In this document: piece by piece, positions 1-9,500 of the stretch | Numbering within the stretch: the stretch's first letter is position 1 | How the letters are laid out: each line of letters opens with the position of its first letter | DNA from: Sinorhizobium sp. B11 | GTDB taxonomy: Bacteria > Pseudomonadota > Alphaproteobacteria > Rhizobiales > Rhizobiaceae | Assembly (NCBI GenBank): GCA_039725955.1 | Contig: CP091034.1 | Location: forward strand, 3,410,001 to 3,474,000 | Reading direction: 5' to 3' | Length of the DNA stretch: 64,000 bases | Position numbers and translations under genes: made by a program | The notes under the pieces: model-generated | Database searches by the model: none | What the model was told of the DNA's origin: nothing | The model's input: the letters and a program-made list of their open reading frames with translations, nothing else

Positions 1-714
1 TATCGTCTTGCGCAGGTGTTCGGGCGTCCGAAGGCCGCCGGTGTGCTTCTGTAGCCCCGTGGCGATCGCTCCGGGGTTGAGAGCGTTCGACGTGATGCCG
101 TCGCATGCCCACGCCCGCTTGATCCCAACGGACATGAGGATGCAGGCCGTCTTCGACTGGCCATAGGCGAGCAGCGGATCGTATGGAATGAAGCGGAAGT
201 CCGGATCGTCCCAGAACACGGGCGCAAACAGGTTGCCGGTCGAGGCGACGGAAACGACGCGGGCGCCGTTCGCTCTGGCCAGATGCTTCCGCAGGCCGAG
301 TGCGAGCGCGAAGTGGCCTACGTAATTGGTTGCGAATTGCATCTCCCGCCCTTCCGCACTCCTCTGCAGCTCCGGGATGGCCATGACGCCTGCGTTGTTG
401 ACGAGGACGTGCAGGGGTTCGTCCCAGCTTTCCGTAAATTCCGTTACGGAAGAAAGATCGGAGAGATCGAGGCGGCGAACGCGCAGCCGAGCCTCGGGCA
501 TTGCGCGCTGTAGCTCGGCGACAGCTCTCTCGGCCTCGTCCGGGCGGCGGGCCGCAATCGTCACAGCCGCGCCTGCGGCCGCGAGAGCGCGGCTCGTCTC
601 CAGTCCGATGCCCGCAGCACCTCCGGTGACAACAACGTTTCGCCCGGCAAGGTCGACGCCTTCCAGAACGTCGGCGGCGGTCGATGAAAACCCGAATGGG
701 ATGGGTGAAGTCAT
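1..714 (-). CDS. SDR family oxidoreductase (3' end beyond window)
   Basis: This is a short-chain dehydrogenase/reductase that would use NAD(P)H on an unknown small substrate in the cytoplasm. The glycine-rich cofactor motif TGGAAGIG lies at about residues 29-36, the NNAG motif follows mid-protein, and the catalytic Tyr and Lys are in AYGQSK near the window edge. The layout resembles the retinol-dehydrogenase-like SDRs. The start at 714 (ATG, MTSPIPF) is preferred; an in-frame ATG at 720 is possible. The gene is divergent from the LysR gene at 777, which probably controls it. The C-terminus is cut by the window start. Confidence 0.85.
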   Translation of the reverse strand, partial: MTSPIPFGFSSTAADVLEGVDLAGRNVVVTGGAAGIGLETSRALAAAGAAVTIAARRPDEAERAVAELQRAMPEARLRVRRLDLSDLSSVTEFTESWDEPLHVLVNNAGVMAIPELQRSAEGREMQFATNYVGHFALALGLRKHLARANGARVVSVASTGNLFAPVFWDDPDFRFIPYDPLLAYGQSKTACILMSVGIKRAWACDGITSNALNPGAIATGLQKHTGGLRTPEHLRKTI

Positions 715-776
715 GATCATGCTCCTTCAGACATTCGACTTGCCCGGAAGATAAGCGCGTGGCATTCGTGAACTAG

Positions 777-1724
777 ATGACCAACGCTACACGCAATGAT
801 GAGATAATCCGTACAGTGAGCTTGCTTCCGCCCGGCGAGCTTGCGGCCTTTCTTGCCGTTTCCGAGCATGGTGGGTTTCGTGCCGCATCAAGAACGCTCG
901 GCCAGACGGCGTCCGCGTTGAGCCATGCAGTCGCCGGACTTGAGAGACGTCTCAAGGTGAAGCTCTTCCACCGTTCGACCCGGAACGTATCGCTGACCGA
1001 ACCGGGGCGTAGACTTGCGGAGCGACTGATGCCGGCGCTTGCGGAAATCGGCCTCGCAGTCGAGGAACTGCACGAACAGGCTACGTCGTTGTCCGGGCTC
1101 GTGCGGATCAACTGCGACGCCAGCGCCGCCGAGCAGGTGCTGATGCCGCTGCTCACCCGCTTCATGAAGCTTCAGCCCGCAATGCGGTTCGAGATCAGAT
1201 CCGAGGGAAGGTTGGTCGACATCGCCGAAGGAGGATTCGACTGCGGCGTCCGCGCGGCCGAACTCGTTCCTGACGAAATGGTTGCCATCCCGATCGGTCC
1301 GGATCAGCAGCACATTGTCGTGGCGTCGCCTGCCTATCTCGATGGTGCTCCTGCGATCACGACGCCGTCGGACCTCGCGCTTCACCCATGCGTCCAGCTT
1401 CGAATGGCGGGCGGGTCGATCTATCGATGGGAGTTCCAGCGCCGCGGCGAGGATGTCGTCGTGTCGACGACCGGCAATCTCGTCGTCGACCAGTCCAGAC
1501 TTCTTCTTGCGGCGGCGCTGGACGGCGCCGGCCTTGCCTACGTGACGCGATGGATGGCGGGCGATGCGCTCGCCGACGGGAAGCTGCGGCAGGTGCTGGA
1601 CGACTGGACGCCGCCCTACCCCGGCTTATGCCTCTACTACCCGCGGCATCGACACCTCGGTTCGGGCATGCGCGCCTTCCTAGATTTCCTGAAAGCCGAA
1701 GGATGGTCTCGGGCCGCGCCTTGA
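777..1724 (+). CDS. LysR family transcriptional regulator
   Basis: This 315-residue protein has the usual LysR size and layout. A winged helix-turn-helix fills roughly residues 17-75 (FLAVSEHGGFRAASRTLG, then a second helix around SALSHAVAGLE). The rest is a periplasmic-binding-like co-inducer domain (about 105-305). It is divergent from the SDR gene, with about 60 bases between the two starts, the classic arrangement of a LysR protein with its target. The ligand cannot be read from the sequence. Confidence 0.93.
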   Translation: MTNATRNDEIIRTVSLLPPGELAAFLAVSEHGGFRAASRTLGQTASALSHAVAGLERRLKVKLFHRSTRNVSLTEPGRRLAERLMPALAEIGLAVEELHEQATSLSGLVRINCDASAAEQVLMPLLTRFMKLQPAMRFEIRSEGRLVDIAEGGFDCGVRAAELVPDEMVAIPIGPDQQHIVVASPAYLDGAPAITTPSDLALHPCVQLRMAGGSIYRWEFQRRGEDVVVSTTGNLVVDQSRLLLAAALDGAGLAYVTRWMAGDALADGKLRQVLDDWTPPYPGLCLYYPRHRHLGSGMRAFLDFLKAEGWSRAAP

Positions 1725-1808
1725 CGACGGCTCAAGCGGCACCATTCTCCTTGTCATGAAGGCTGTCGCACCCCCTCCGCCCGGAGTCCATCCGGATCGC
1801 TTCCTCCG

Positions 1809-1979
1809 ATGCCAGGAAGCGCCGACGGCGTGTCGGAAGTCGCGCTCGCCGGGATGGCCGCCGGCTGGCGTCCCGAGGAGGTAGCTGCGGCGCTCGTCGA
1901 ACTGGCGGACAACGCCATGCTGGCGGTTCTCGCAAACCGAGACGTCGAACGCGATCTCGCCCTGCTCAGGAGACGGTGA
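1809..1979 (+). CDS. small hypothetical protein (56 aa) upstream of SRAP gene
   Basis: This 56-residue ORF (MPGSADGVSEVALAG...) ends one base before the SRAP start at 1981. Its composition is alanine/leucine-rich and it is predicted helical (VAAALVELADNAML, then ANRDVERDLALL). The tight spacing suggests co-transcription and perhaps coupling with the SRAP gene. No known domain is recognised. A chance ORF cannot be excluded in such GC-rich DNA; the charged helical C-terminus and the junction favour a real gene. Confidence 0.5.
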   Translation: MPGSADGVSEVALAGMAAGWRPEEVAAALVELADNAMLAVLANRDVERDLALLRRR

Positions 1980-1980
1980 C

Positions 1981-2655
1981 ATGTGCGGACGGTTCACGTT
2001 CGAACACGAGTGGCCGGCTTTCGTCGATCTTTACGACTTGCCGTGGGACATCGAGCGCGGCCGCAACACGGCGGCGCGCTTCAACATCGCTCCCACCCAG
2101 ACAGTGCTTGTGGTGCACAACGACGCCGAAGGGCGGCAGATGGCCGAGGAGGCGCGATGGTGGCTGGTTCCGTTCTGGGCGAAGGAGCTTCCGAAGGCCG
2201 CGATGTTCAATGCAAGGATCGAGACGGTCGATACCGCGCCTGCCTTTCGCGATGCGTTCAAGAGCAAGCGATGTCTCATCCCGGCATCGGCCTTCTACGA
2301 ATGGACCGTCAACCAGGCTGACGGCAAGAAGGATCCGTGGCACATCCATCTTCCGGGCGACGAGCCTTTCTCGTTCGCAGGAGTCTGGGCGCGGAACGAC
2401 AAGCTGGGTGTCACGAGCTGCACGATCGTCACGATGCCCGCCGACGATCCGATGAAGACGCTTCACGACAGGCAGCCGGTCATCCTCGATCCGGAAGCTT
2501 ACAAGGAGTGGCTCGACGCTGGCACGGCTCCTGCTCGTGCAAAGGAACTGCTGCAGGCGAACCTGGACGACAAGGTGGAATTCCACCGCGTATTGCGGGA
2601 TGTGAACTCCTCGAAGTTCGATGGCAAGCCCGCTCCGGAGGTCAATTCCCTGTGA
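1981..2655 (+). CDS. SOS response-associated peptidase (SRAP / YedK-HMCES family)
   Basis: The protein begins MCGRFT. After removal of Met1, Cys2 is the residue that crosslinks to abasic sites in single-stranded DNA in the YedK/HMCES family. Other family marks are FNIAPTQ (about residues 37-43), WWLVPFWAK, FNARIET, CLIPASAFYEW (about 97-107) with the conserved Glu, and the MKTLHDRQPV block containing the catalytic His. The length (224 aa) is normal. Small ORFs lie directly before and after it, so it may be part of a short operon. A role in protecting abasic sites in ssDNA is inferred from the family. Confidence 0.95.
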   Translation: MCGRFTFEHEWPAFVDLYDLPWDIERGRNTAARFNIAPTQTVLVVHNDAEGRQMAEEARWWLVPFWAKELPKAAMFNARIETVDTAPAFRDAFKSKRCLIPASAFYEWTVNQADGKKDPWHIHLPGDEPFSFAGVWARNDKLGVTSCTIVTMPADDPMKTLHDRQPVILDPEAYKEWLDAGTAPARAKELLQANLDDKVEFHRVLRDVNSSKFDGKPAPEVNSL

Positions 2656-2669
2656 CTGTGACGACTGAC

Positions 2670-2948
2670 ATGATTTCGGAATTCGTGCGTGCGGCGAACC
2701 GCGTTCAGACGCTGGCCCTCTCCGACCGGCGGCGTCTCCTCGAACGAGGCGTGACCGCATCCGGCGCTCTGCGAGGTCTGATTGTCAAGACGGGCAAGGT
2801 TTCGCCCGTCGACGAGTCTGCCGAGCGGGTCATCGAGGACATCGCGCAGCACATCGACGAGATATCGGACGAGACGGTGGCGAAGGCGTTGCTGGCGCTG
2901 GCGGGCCAGATCAGAACGCTGCGGATATTGAACCGAGAGTCTGTCTGA
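2670..2948 (+). CDS. hypothetical helical protein (92 aa) downstream of SRAP gene
   Basis: This small charged protein is predicted to be mainly alpha-helical (RRRLLERGV, then ERVIEDIAQHIDEISDETVAKALLALAGQI). It follows the SRAP gene by 14 bases. A GTG at 2652, in frame and overlapping the SRAP stop, could be the true coupled start and would add six residues. No domain is recognised. Co-transcription with the SRAP gene is likely from the spacing; the function is unknown. Confidence 0.6.
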   Translation: MISEFVRAANRVQTLALSDRRRLLERGVTASGALRGLIVKTGKVSPVDESAERVIEDIAQHIDEISDETVAKALLALAGQIRTLRILNRESV

Positions 2949-3117
2949 CAGCCGTAGCCCTCTAAATTATCAGTCCGAATTTCCGTCCCCTAAGCCCATT
3001 CTCCGACTTTCCGCCGGCCGATCGACGCCGCAAACTATTGGTGATGCAAGATATTGCGAAACTGATTCAACTTAAGATAACTATTGTTGAGGAAACTACG
3101 ATGCAACCGGGGGGAAG

Positions 3118-5247
3118 ATGTTGCGTCTGAGGGGGTATACCGACGCGGAGCTGAGGACCGAGTTCGCGCGGCACAGAGACGATCTAGTCCAGCTCGATGC
3201 CTTGAACCGCGAACTTAATAGCCGCGACACAGACGAGGCGTTCGACCTCCAGATAGAGGTGGTGCAAGTCCTCACCAACCTCCGAAAAGCCGCGCAGACC
3301 AACACGAGAGGAGACGCTGTTGCTGCCTGGCTGAAGGCTTTTCTCCTAAGCCGCCGCATGTCCGCAGCCGACGGGCGTCCTCTCCATCAATATCGAACGT
3401 CGGATGCCGAGTACGAGAGCGCGCGCTTACTTCTCAAGGCGTCGAGATCCAGACTTGATCGGGACGATGGTCCGGCGGCAAGTCTGTTTGTGGCCTTCTG
3501 CGCGGAGTGGTTTCGGCGCGAAGCGACATCATTCTTCCTCCGCTGGGATGCGCTTGCGCCGGACGTATTCAGCACCATTCCCCATAGCCGCCGTCGGAAC
3601 CTCGTAGAGGTTGGGCTCAACTATTGGAAGCGCTCGCTGATCAAATCGGAGACGGCAACAGAGTTCTTGCTTACTATTGCGATCGAAGGCGGCATCTCGG
3701 CTCACGTGATCTCGGAATATGGTTCATCGTGGCTGGCAGAATATCTCCGAAAACTGATGAGGTTCGCTCTAGCGGACGGCAACCGTGACCATGTACGAGG
3801 CTTCGCCGGCGACATGTCGAACGAGATTCGGATTTCGTTTCGGCAAGACGGCTTCATCGATCTCTGTTGTGAACTCATCCTGAAGCTCGTCGAATGGAAG
3901 CGCATCGCGGATCAGGGGCCGCCGGGCGTCGATCCGCTTTCGTTTCTCGACGCCCGGCACCCAGACTGGAAAGATTCGCTCCCGATCTACATGCCGGCCG
4001 ACGACGACCGGATCGCGAGGCGCCTGCTGAGCGGACTCCTTGTCGAAAAGGCAGGCCCGGTGGGCGGTTCGGGAATCACCGTGGACCGATACTTAAAGTT
4101 TGAGGCCGGCACCTGGCGGCCGGCGATTGCCCTTACCGCAGACGGCGAGGTCTCGCCAGGCAAGCTGCCAGGCGTCTCCAGTGCCAGGCGGTGGAAGGCA
4201 ATCCCTTCCGGACAACTTGCCAACTATCTTCCCAGCCAGATCGCGCTCTTCGAGCCTCCGACGGAAGATCAGCAGAAATGGCGCGTCAGGTCGCTAACGC
4301 CGCTCGACAGGCTTCTTGTTGGAATGCCTCTGGCGCATACCGTGACGGTCAATCTGACGAGCGGCTCTGAGGTTTCCCCGATCGCCTGGCCAGGTGGTGC
4401 CGGGGTCACCTCACCAGTCTTGTCGTTCTTACCGATAGAAGTCGCGGAGGGCGATGCGCCGAAGACTCTGCGCCTGATCAAGACGGGCTCCACGAGCTTG
4501 CCTGCGAGCAAGATTTACGTACTCGTCCCCAGGGAGTGGCGAGCCGTTCCTGCGGAGGGAACAGAACCCGGTCCGATTTGGAATGCCGAAGATGGTGGGG
4601 TTCTGCACGAGGTCACCGGCACCATTTACTTCATGAAGCCGGGCGCCGCTGCGGGAGAGCGCTACCGGATCGAGGCCAACATGGACGCCCGTCAGGAGTC
4701 CCTGATCCTGTCGTCCGCCGGCGAGGTATCGATACACTCGGAAGACGGGATCGAAACTTTGGCAGGTCCAGTCACGCTCGGCATCCTGTCCGAAGGTGCT
4801 ACGCGAGCCCCGGCGCCGGAAGAACTTCTGATCCGCTCGGTGGACGATCGATGGAGGCCGATCACGGATCGAAAGATAACTGCGCCTGGGGCGTATGAAA
4901 TTTCCTGGCGGGATCCAGAAGCGGACATCCAGCTTGAGCGCCGAAGGATAGCGATTGTTCCATCGGGAGGTCGTATAGTCGGGGAGATGATCGGCGCGCA
5001 GGAAGGGCGAATTGTTCACGAGCAGCTTCCCGGATGGCGGGTCGACGTCACGAGTGAGATGACCGCTCTGAAGAAAACGGAGGGAGAACTGCAATTTACG
5101 ATGTCGGGAAAACCCAGATATCGCATTGAGGCGCTTCTTCATCCTCCCATGGGTCGCCCGTTCAGGATCAGCGTCCCTATGAAGGTTCGCGGAAGCCGCC
5201 ATCATCCTTGCAGACGGCTCTGTGGTGAGCGGCGGGCAGACGGTTGA
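3118..5247 (+). CDS. druH: DruH-like (YjiT/STY4851 family) protein, N-terminal part of a frameshifted gene
   Basis: These are the first about 686 codons of what looks like DruH, the partner of DruE in Druantia type III anti-phage systems. The N-terminus (LRGYTDAELRTEF; WLKAFLLSRRM...DGRPLHQYR; FCAEWFRREATSFF at about 125) fits my memory of the STY4851/ECs_5259 family. From about codon 687 the frame encodes a poor tail (GSRHHPCRRLCGERR). Frame +2 instead continues with normal coding sequence (FAEAAIILADGSVVS) into the ORF that ends at 6520. The start ATG at 3118 has GGGGAAG just upstream. Family assignment is by recognition only. The read-through frame would give about 1133 residues, a plausible full size. 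Confidence 0.75.
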   Translation: MLRLRGYTDAELRTEFARHRDDLVQLDALNRELNSRDTDEAFDLQIEVVQVLTNLRKAAQTNTRGDAVAAWLKAFLLSRRMSAADGRPLHQYRTSDAEYESARLLLKASRSRLDRDDGPAASLFVAFCAEWFRREATSFFLRWDALAPDVFSTIPHSRRRNLVEVGLNYWKRSLIKSETATEFLLTIAIEGGISAHVISEYGSSWLAEYLRKLMRFALADGNRDHVRGFAGDMSNEIRISFRQDGFIDLCCELILKLVEWKRIADQGPPGVDPLSFLDARHPDWKDSLPIYMPADDDRIARRLLSGLLVEKAGPVGGSGITVDRYLKFEAGTWRPAIALTADGEVSPGKLPGVSSARRWKAIPSGQLANYLPSQIALFEPPTEDQQKWRVRSLTPLDRLLVGMPLAHTVTVNLTSGSEVSPIAWPGGAGVTSPVLSFLPIEVAEGDAPKTLRLIKTGSTSLPASKIYVLVPREWRAVPAEGTEPGPIWNAEDGGVLHEVTGTIYFMKPGAAAGERYRIEANMDARQESLILSSAGEVSIHSEDGIETLAGPVTLGILSEGATRAPAPEELLIRSVDDRWRPITDRKITAPGAYEISWRDPEADIQLERRRIAIVPSGGRIVGEMIGAQEGRIVHEQLPGWRVDVTSEMTALKKTEGELQFTMSGKPRYRIEALLHPPMGRPFRISVPMKVRGSRHHPCRRLCGERRADG

Positions 5248-6520
5248 CGTAACCGCGCTCCGAGGTGCCGTCGCTGCGTCTCCGCACGCCACGACCCTGA
5301 CACTTTCCTCTCGAACCGACCGTTCGAACTCCATGCAGTTTCGATTTGCTGGGGAGTTTCCTCTGGCCGCCTTGAAACCGGCCGTCCAGGAGATGATGGC
5401 GCCGATGAACGATCAGGATGCCATGCTCGAACTCGAGTTTCTCGGCGAGACAAGGATTCCGATACGGCTCCGGAAGTACCGATACGCTCGCCCGATCATG
5501 GTCGGAGGGGCCGTCGTGTTCAGCGAGAATTTCAGCGCCCTTCCCGTCGCGAAGATGATTCTTCAACCGGCCAAAGAGCACCTACTTCAGCGAAAACCCG
5601 ATGGGAGCTTTGAGATTCCAGATTGGTGCCATGGCCCTTGCCTGGTCTATCTGCGTGATGGGCCAGATATCGTGGCCCGGCCGCTCGTAGTGAACCGCCC
5701 GATGCGCGACAATCCCACGACGCCGCTACAGGCAGCTCTAGCCCAGACCGAATATATTCGATTGAAGGTGGAGGTAGGCGCGGCCTTGGACGACCTGTCG
5801 GAGGGAAATCTTCCATCAAGCGACGTTCGTCTGCTCGTTGATATGGCCATCAACTTGAACGGCATGCCAGCTACCGGCTTTGTCGCTTTGCAGGAACTTG
5901 CTTCGCGACCGAAGGCTCTCCTGCGACTTCTTCTTAGCGCACCAGCGCAAGATCGCCAGGCCTTATGGGCCCTACAGCAGGAGCTTCCATTTTTGTGGCT
6001 TGCTCTCCCGTCAACAGCCTGGTCGCAGGTGTTGATGTCAGAGTCTGACGCTCTCCACGCGGCCCTCTCCGAAGTGCCGGACGACGTGCGCTTGCCAATG
6101 ATCATGACGCACCTCACGGGATTGAGGGAAAAGCTGGTTGAAATCGAGCCCGCTCTCGACTCGGTTTTCGTTCGCGCCGGGTTCCCTCCGCTGGAAAAGC
6201 AGTCGCTTGATGTCGTACTTCAGGGGTTTGTTCAAAGCCAGAGGATGCATGATGACGAAACACAGACGCCCGTAAGGAGAAATCCCGTCCTAGAAGACCT
6301 CAAGAAGTCGGCTATCAGCCTTCCTGAGGACTTCCACCGCTTCAGCTTCGAGGAGTTCGAGTGCATGGCCGCACCTGCAGCGCTAGCCGCCATCGCGGCA
6401 GGAAGGTTGAGCCTGTCAGCGACGACAGAACTCATCGTGCGAAAAACGCTGAGAGAACATGCGCACTTTGTGTCGTGCGCCTACCCGCATCTATTGAAAT
6501 TCTATGAGGTCCAGGCGTGA
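5222..6520 (+). CDS. druH: DruH-like protein, C-terminal part of a frameshifted gene
   Basis: This open frame holds the remainder of the DruH-like protein. Only an internal GTG (5222) is available as a start and I see no ribosome-binding site for it. The same frame is open and protein-like from about 5183, upstream of that GTG, so this is most likely the continuation of the gene starting at 3118. The span 3118-6520 is 3403 bases, exactly one more than a multiple of three, consistent with a single inserted base near 5177-5185. The stop overlaps the druE start by four bases (GTGA), as in a coupled operon. If the frameshift is real, DruH is truncated. Confidence 0.7.
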   Translation: MVSGGQTVDVTALRGAVAASPHATTLTLSSRTDRSNSMQFRFAGEFPLAALKPAVQEMMAPMNDQDAMLELEFLGETRIPIRLRKYRYARPIMVGGAVVFSENFSALPVAKMILQPAKEHLLQRKPDGSFEIPDWCHGPCLVYLRDGPDIVARPLVVNRPMRDNPTTPLQAALAQTEYIRLKVEVGAALDDLSEGNLPSSDVRLLVDMAINLNGMPATGFVALQELASRPKALLRLLLSAPAQDRQALWALQQELPFLWLALPSTAWSQVLMSESDALHAALSEVPDDVRLPMIMTHLTGLREKLVEIEPALDSVFVRAGFPPLEKQSLDVVLQGFVQSQRMHDDETQTPVRRNPVLEDLKKSAISLPEDFHRFSFEEFECMAAPAALAAIAAGRLSLSATTELIVRKTLREHAHFVSCAYPHLLKFYEVQA

Positions 6521-9500
6521 AGCCCTTCAACACTCTCTCCGACATCCGCGCCAGATCAGCAGAAGCTATCCTCTCTCAGTCCAGCGTACGAAACACGGCG
6601 TTGCTCGGCCACCTGCGGTCGATGTTCAATTCGCCGTCCACGGCAGAGGGAGGCCTGCTTCAGCAGCCCATCGTTGAAGGCGCGCATCCGTTCGTTCCGG
6701 CGGACGTCGACATGGGCGGAGTGGATCCATCGGTCCTTCATCCCGATTTCGTTGCTGCAATAGACGCCCTTCCAAATGGCAGCGACTACCGCTTCCCGAA
6801 GAAGCGCCAGCCGTTCAAGCACCAGTTGGAGGCATGGAGACATCTGTCGAGCACGGGGAATCCTCAATCTGTCCTCGTCACTTCTGGTACCGGCTCAGGC
6901 AAGACGGAATGCTTTCTCTTCCCCATCCTCAGCGACCTCGTCTCGCAAGCGAAGGGTCGGTCGGCGCCGCTCGAGGGCGTGCAGGCGATCATGCTCTATC
7001 CGCTCAACGCCCTTATCGAGAGCCAGCGGGAGCGCCTATCCGCGTGGACGCGGCCTTTCGACGGCAAGGTCCGATACTGCCTATACAACGGCGACCTGCC
7101 GAACTCGCAGCCTGCAAGTCTACACCGAGCCACCCCCGAGCAGCAGGTCGACCGTGAGCAGCTTCGGGAAAGTCCGCCACCCGTACTCGTGACAAACATC
7201 ACGATGCTCGAATACATGCTGGCGCGTTCCGAGGACCAGCCTATAATCGAGAAGTCCAAGGGGAAACTGAAGTGGATCGTTCTGGACGAGGCACATTCGC
7301 TTGTCGGAGCAGCGGCCGCAGAGATCGCGCTCCTCCTTCGGCGCGTCCTGCTTGCCTTCGATTGCAAGCCGGAGGATGTCCATTTCGTAGCCACCTCCGC
7401 GACCATCGGTAGCGGCGACGACGTTCAGAATCAGTTGAAGCGTTTCCTCGCGGACGTCGCAGGGATCAAGGATGCCAACGTTCACGTAGTCGAAGGAAAA
7501 AGGCAGCTCCCTGTCCGTCCTGGTGCACGAGGAAAGCTGCCATCTGCAGATACCTTGAGGAACTTGCCACCGTCGTCGCTGTTCGATGCGATGTCCGCCG
7601 ACGAAGCGGTTTGGAATTTCATCGAAAAGCAACTTTTCGTGGCCCCCCAAAACCTTTCGGAGTTCGAACGCGTTGCCCGTTCAGCCGGCCTCGATGCTGA
7701 CGAATTCCTTGCCTTGCTTTCTACCGCGGCTCGGCCTCACCCCAGGACAGGCGAAGAGGAGCGACTAGCGCCGATGCGCATACACAGCTTCGAGCGAGCG
7801 GTGCCCGGCGTATGGAGTTGCATTAACCCGGCCTGCAAGGATTCCCCCGACGGATGGCTGTTCGGCAAGATCTTCCTGGACCGATGCGATACGTGTCAAA
7901 CCTGCAAAGCTCCGGTCCTCGAGGTCATAAGCTGTGTCGACTGCGGCGACGTGGTCCTGGAAGCAGAGGAAGATGCTGCCAACGACCGGATCCTGCCGAC
8001 GCGCCGCGTGGCGGAGAGGGACGAGTTCGAATTCGAAGCTGGTCGCGAGCAGGACGAGGCCGACGCCGACGAAAACGCGGAGTCTGACGAGGCGGCAGAG
8101 GTGGCACTTCGACGGAGGATTCTAATCGGTCCTTCCACGGCCGGACGGTTTCGACCTTTGCATCTGTCGACCACCACATGGACGATCGAAGCAACAGCGA
8201 CGAGCGAAACGGTCACCGTCGGTTCTGACCTCAAAGGCGATGCCTGCCCTTGCTGCAGCACTCCATCCAGGAACGGTATCGACAAGCTGCTTCGCCCCAT
8301 GCGCTTCGGGGCGCCCTTCATGATCGCCAATGCCGCGCCGATCCTTCTCGAGGGTGTCGACGCCTCCGGCAACGCTGCAGCAGTTCCATCCGAAGGCCGC
8401 CGCCTGCTGTCGTTTACAGACAGCCGACAGGGCACGGCGCGGATGTCTGCTAAAGTTCAGGCTGAAGCTGAACGAAACTTCCTGCGCTCTTTCGTCTACC
8501 ACTCTGTGCAGGATTCCATGAGATCGGGCACCCCCGTAGACAAGGTCGGGCTCGAAACGCAGATCAAGGCTCTTGAGACCGCGGTCGCCGCGACGCCTAT
8601 CCCAACGCTACAGTCCATGCTGGACGACGCGCGCAAGAAGCTTGCCGACGCGAGCGGACCTAACATGGAAGGCATCCGTTGGGGGGAGATGGTCGAACGC
8701 CTGAGCCGGACGAGAGAAGTCAGCAACTGGCTGAAGGACGTCTGGGAGCCGCGCGACGACGACGCTCTTTTCCATGATAACGCTCGGCTCGCAGACTTCC
8801 TGCTAATGCGGGAATTCGCGAGGCGTCCAAGAACCGCTCTTTCAGTTGAGACTTTGGGACTGGCCCGCCTTCGTTTTAAAGAGATCGACGACCTGACGAC
8901 GATGCCGTCCGCGTTCTCGCGGTATGGAAAATCTATAGAGGACTGGCGGGCCTTCCTATACGCCATGACCACCTTCTTCCTCCGCGCCAACGCGGTCGTC
9001 GACGTACAGCAGGGCGTCATGCGTTGGATAACGCCCCGCGCAAAACTTCGGTCTCTACTAGCGCCTGGGGTGTCTGCCGATGGCGATAGGCGACGTCAGA
9101 CATGGCCTGGGATACCTGGCAAGGCGATATCGACGCCGCAGTTTCTTCTCGTAACCGGCCTCGGTCTTGACGTCTCGAATCCCGAACATCGAGCGGACAT
9201 CCTCGAATGCTTCGACCGCGCGTGGCAGCAGCTCCAACCGTTATTCAGCAACGACCCGACACATCGCGCTCTCGATCTTCGCAAGGCATATATCGCTCCG
9301 GTAGTTCAGGCTTATCTCTGCCCTCTAACACGGCGGGTTCTCGACGCCGCCCCTTTCGGGATCACTCCTCTCGGAAGGACCGCGCGACATGGCGCCCGTC
9401 GGCAGGTCGAAGCCATCGAACTCCCGCGTCATCCCCACCCATTGATCGGAAGCCCCGATCTGACCAGGGATCGCGCGTCCACAAAGAAATGGCTCGAAGA

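Noticed and set aside
4429..5334. 301-codon minus-strand ORF opposite druH
   Set aside because: It lies opposite a recognisable coding frame and spans its frameshift without any protein-like motif.
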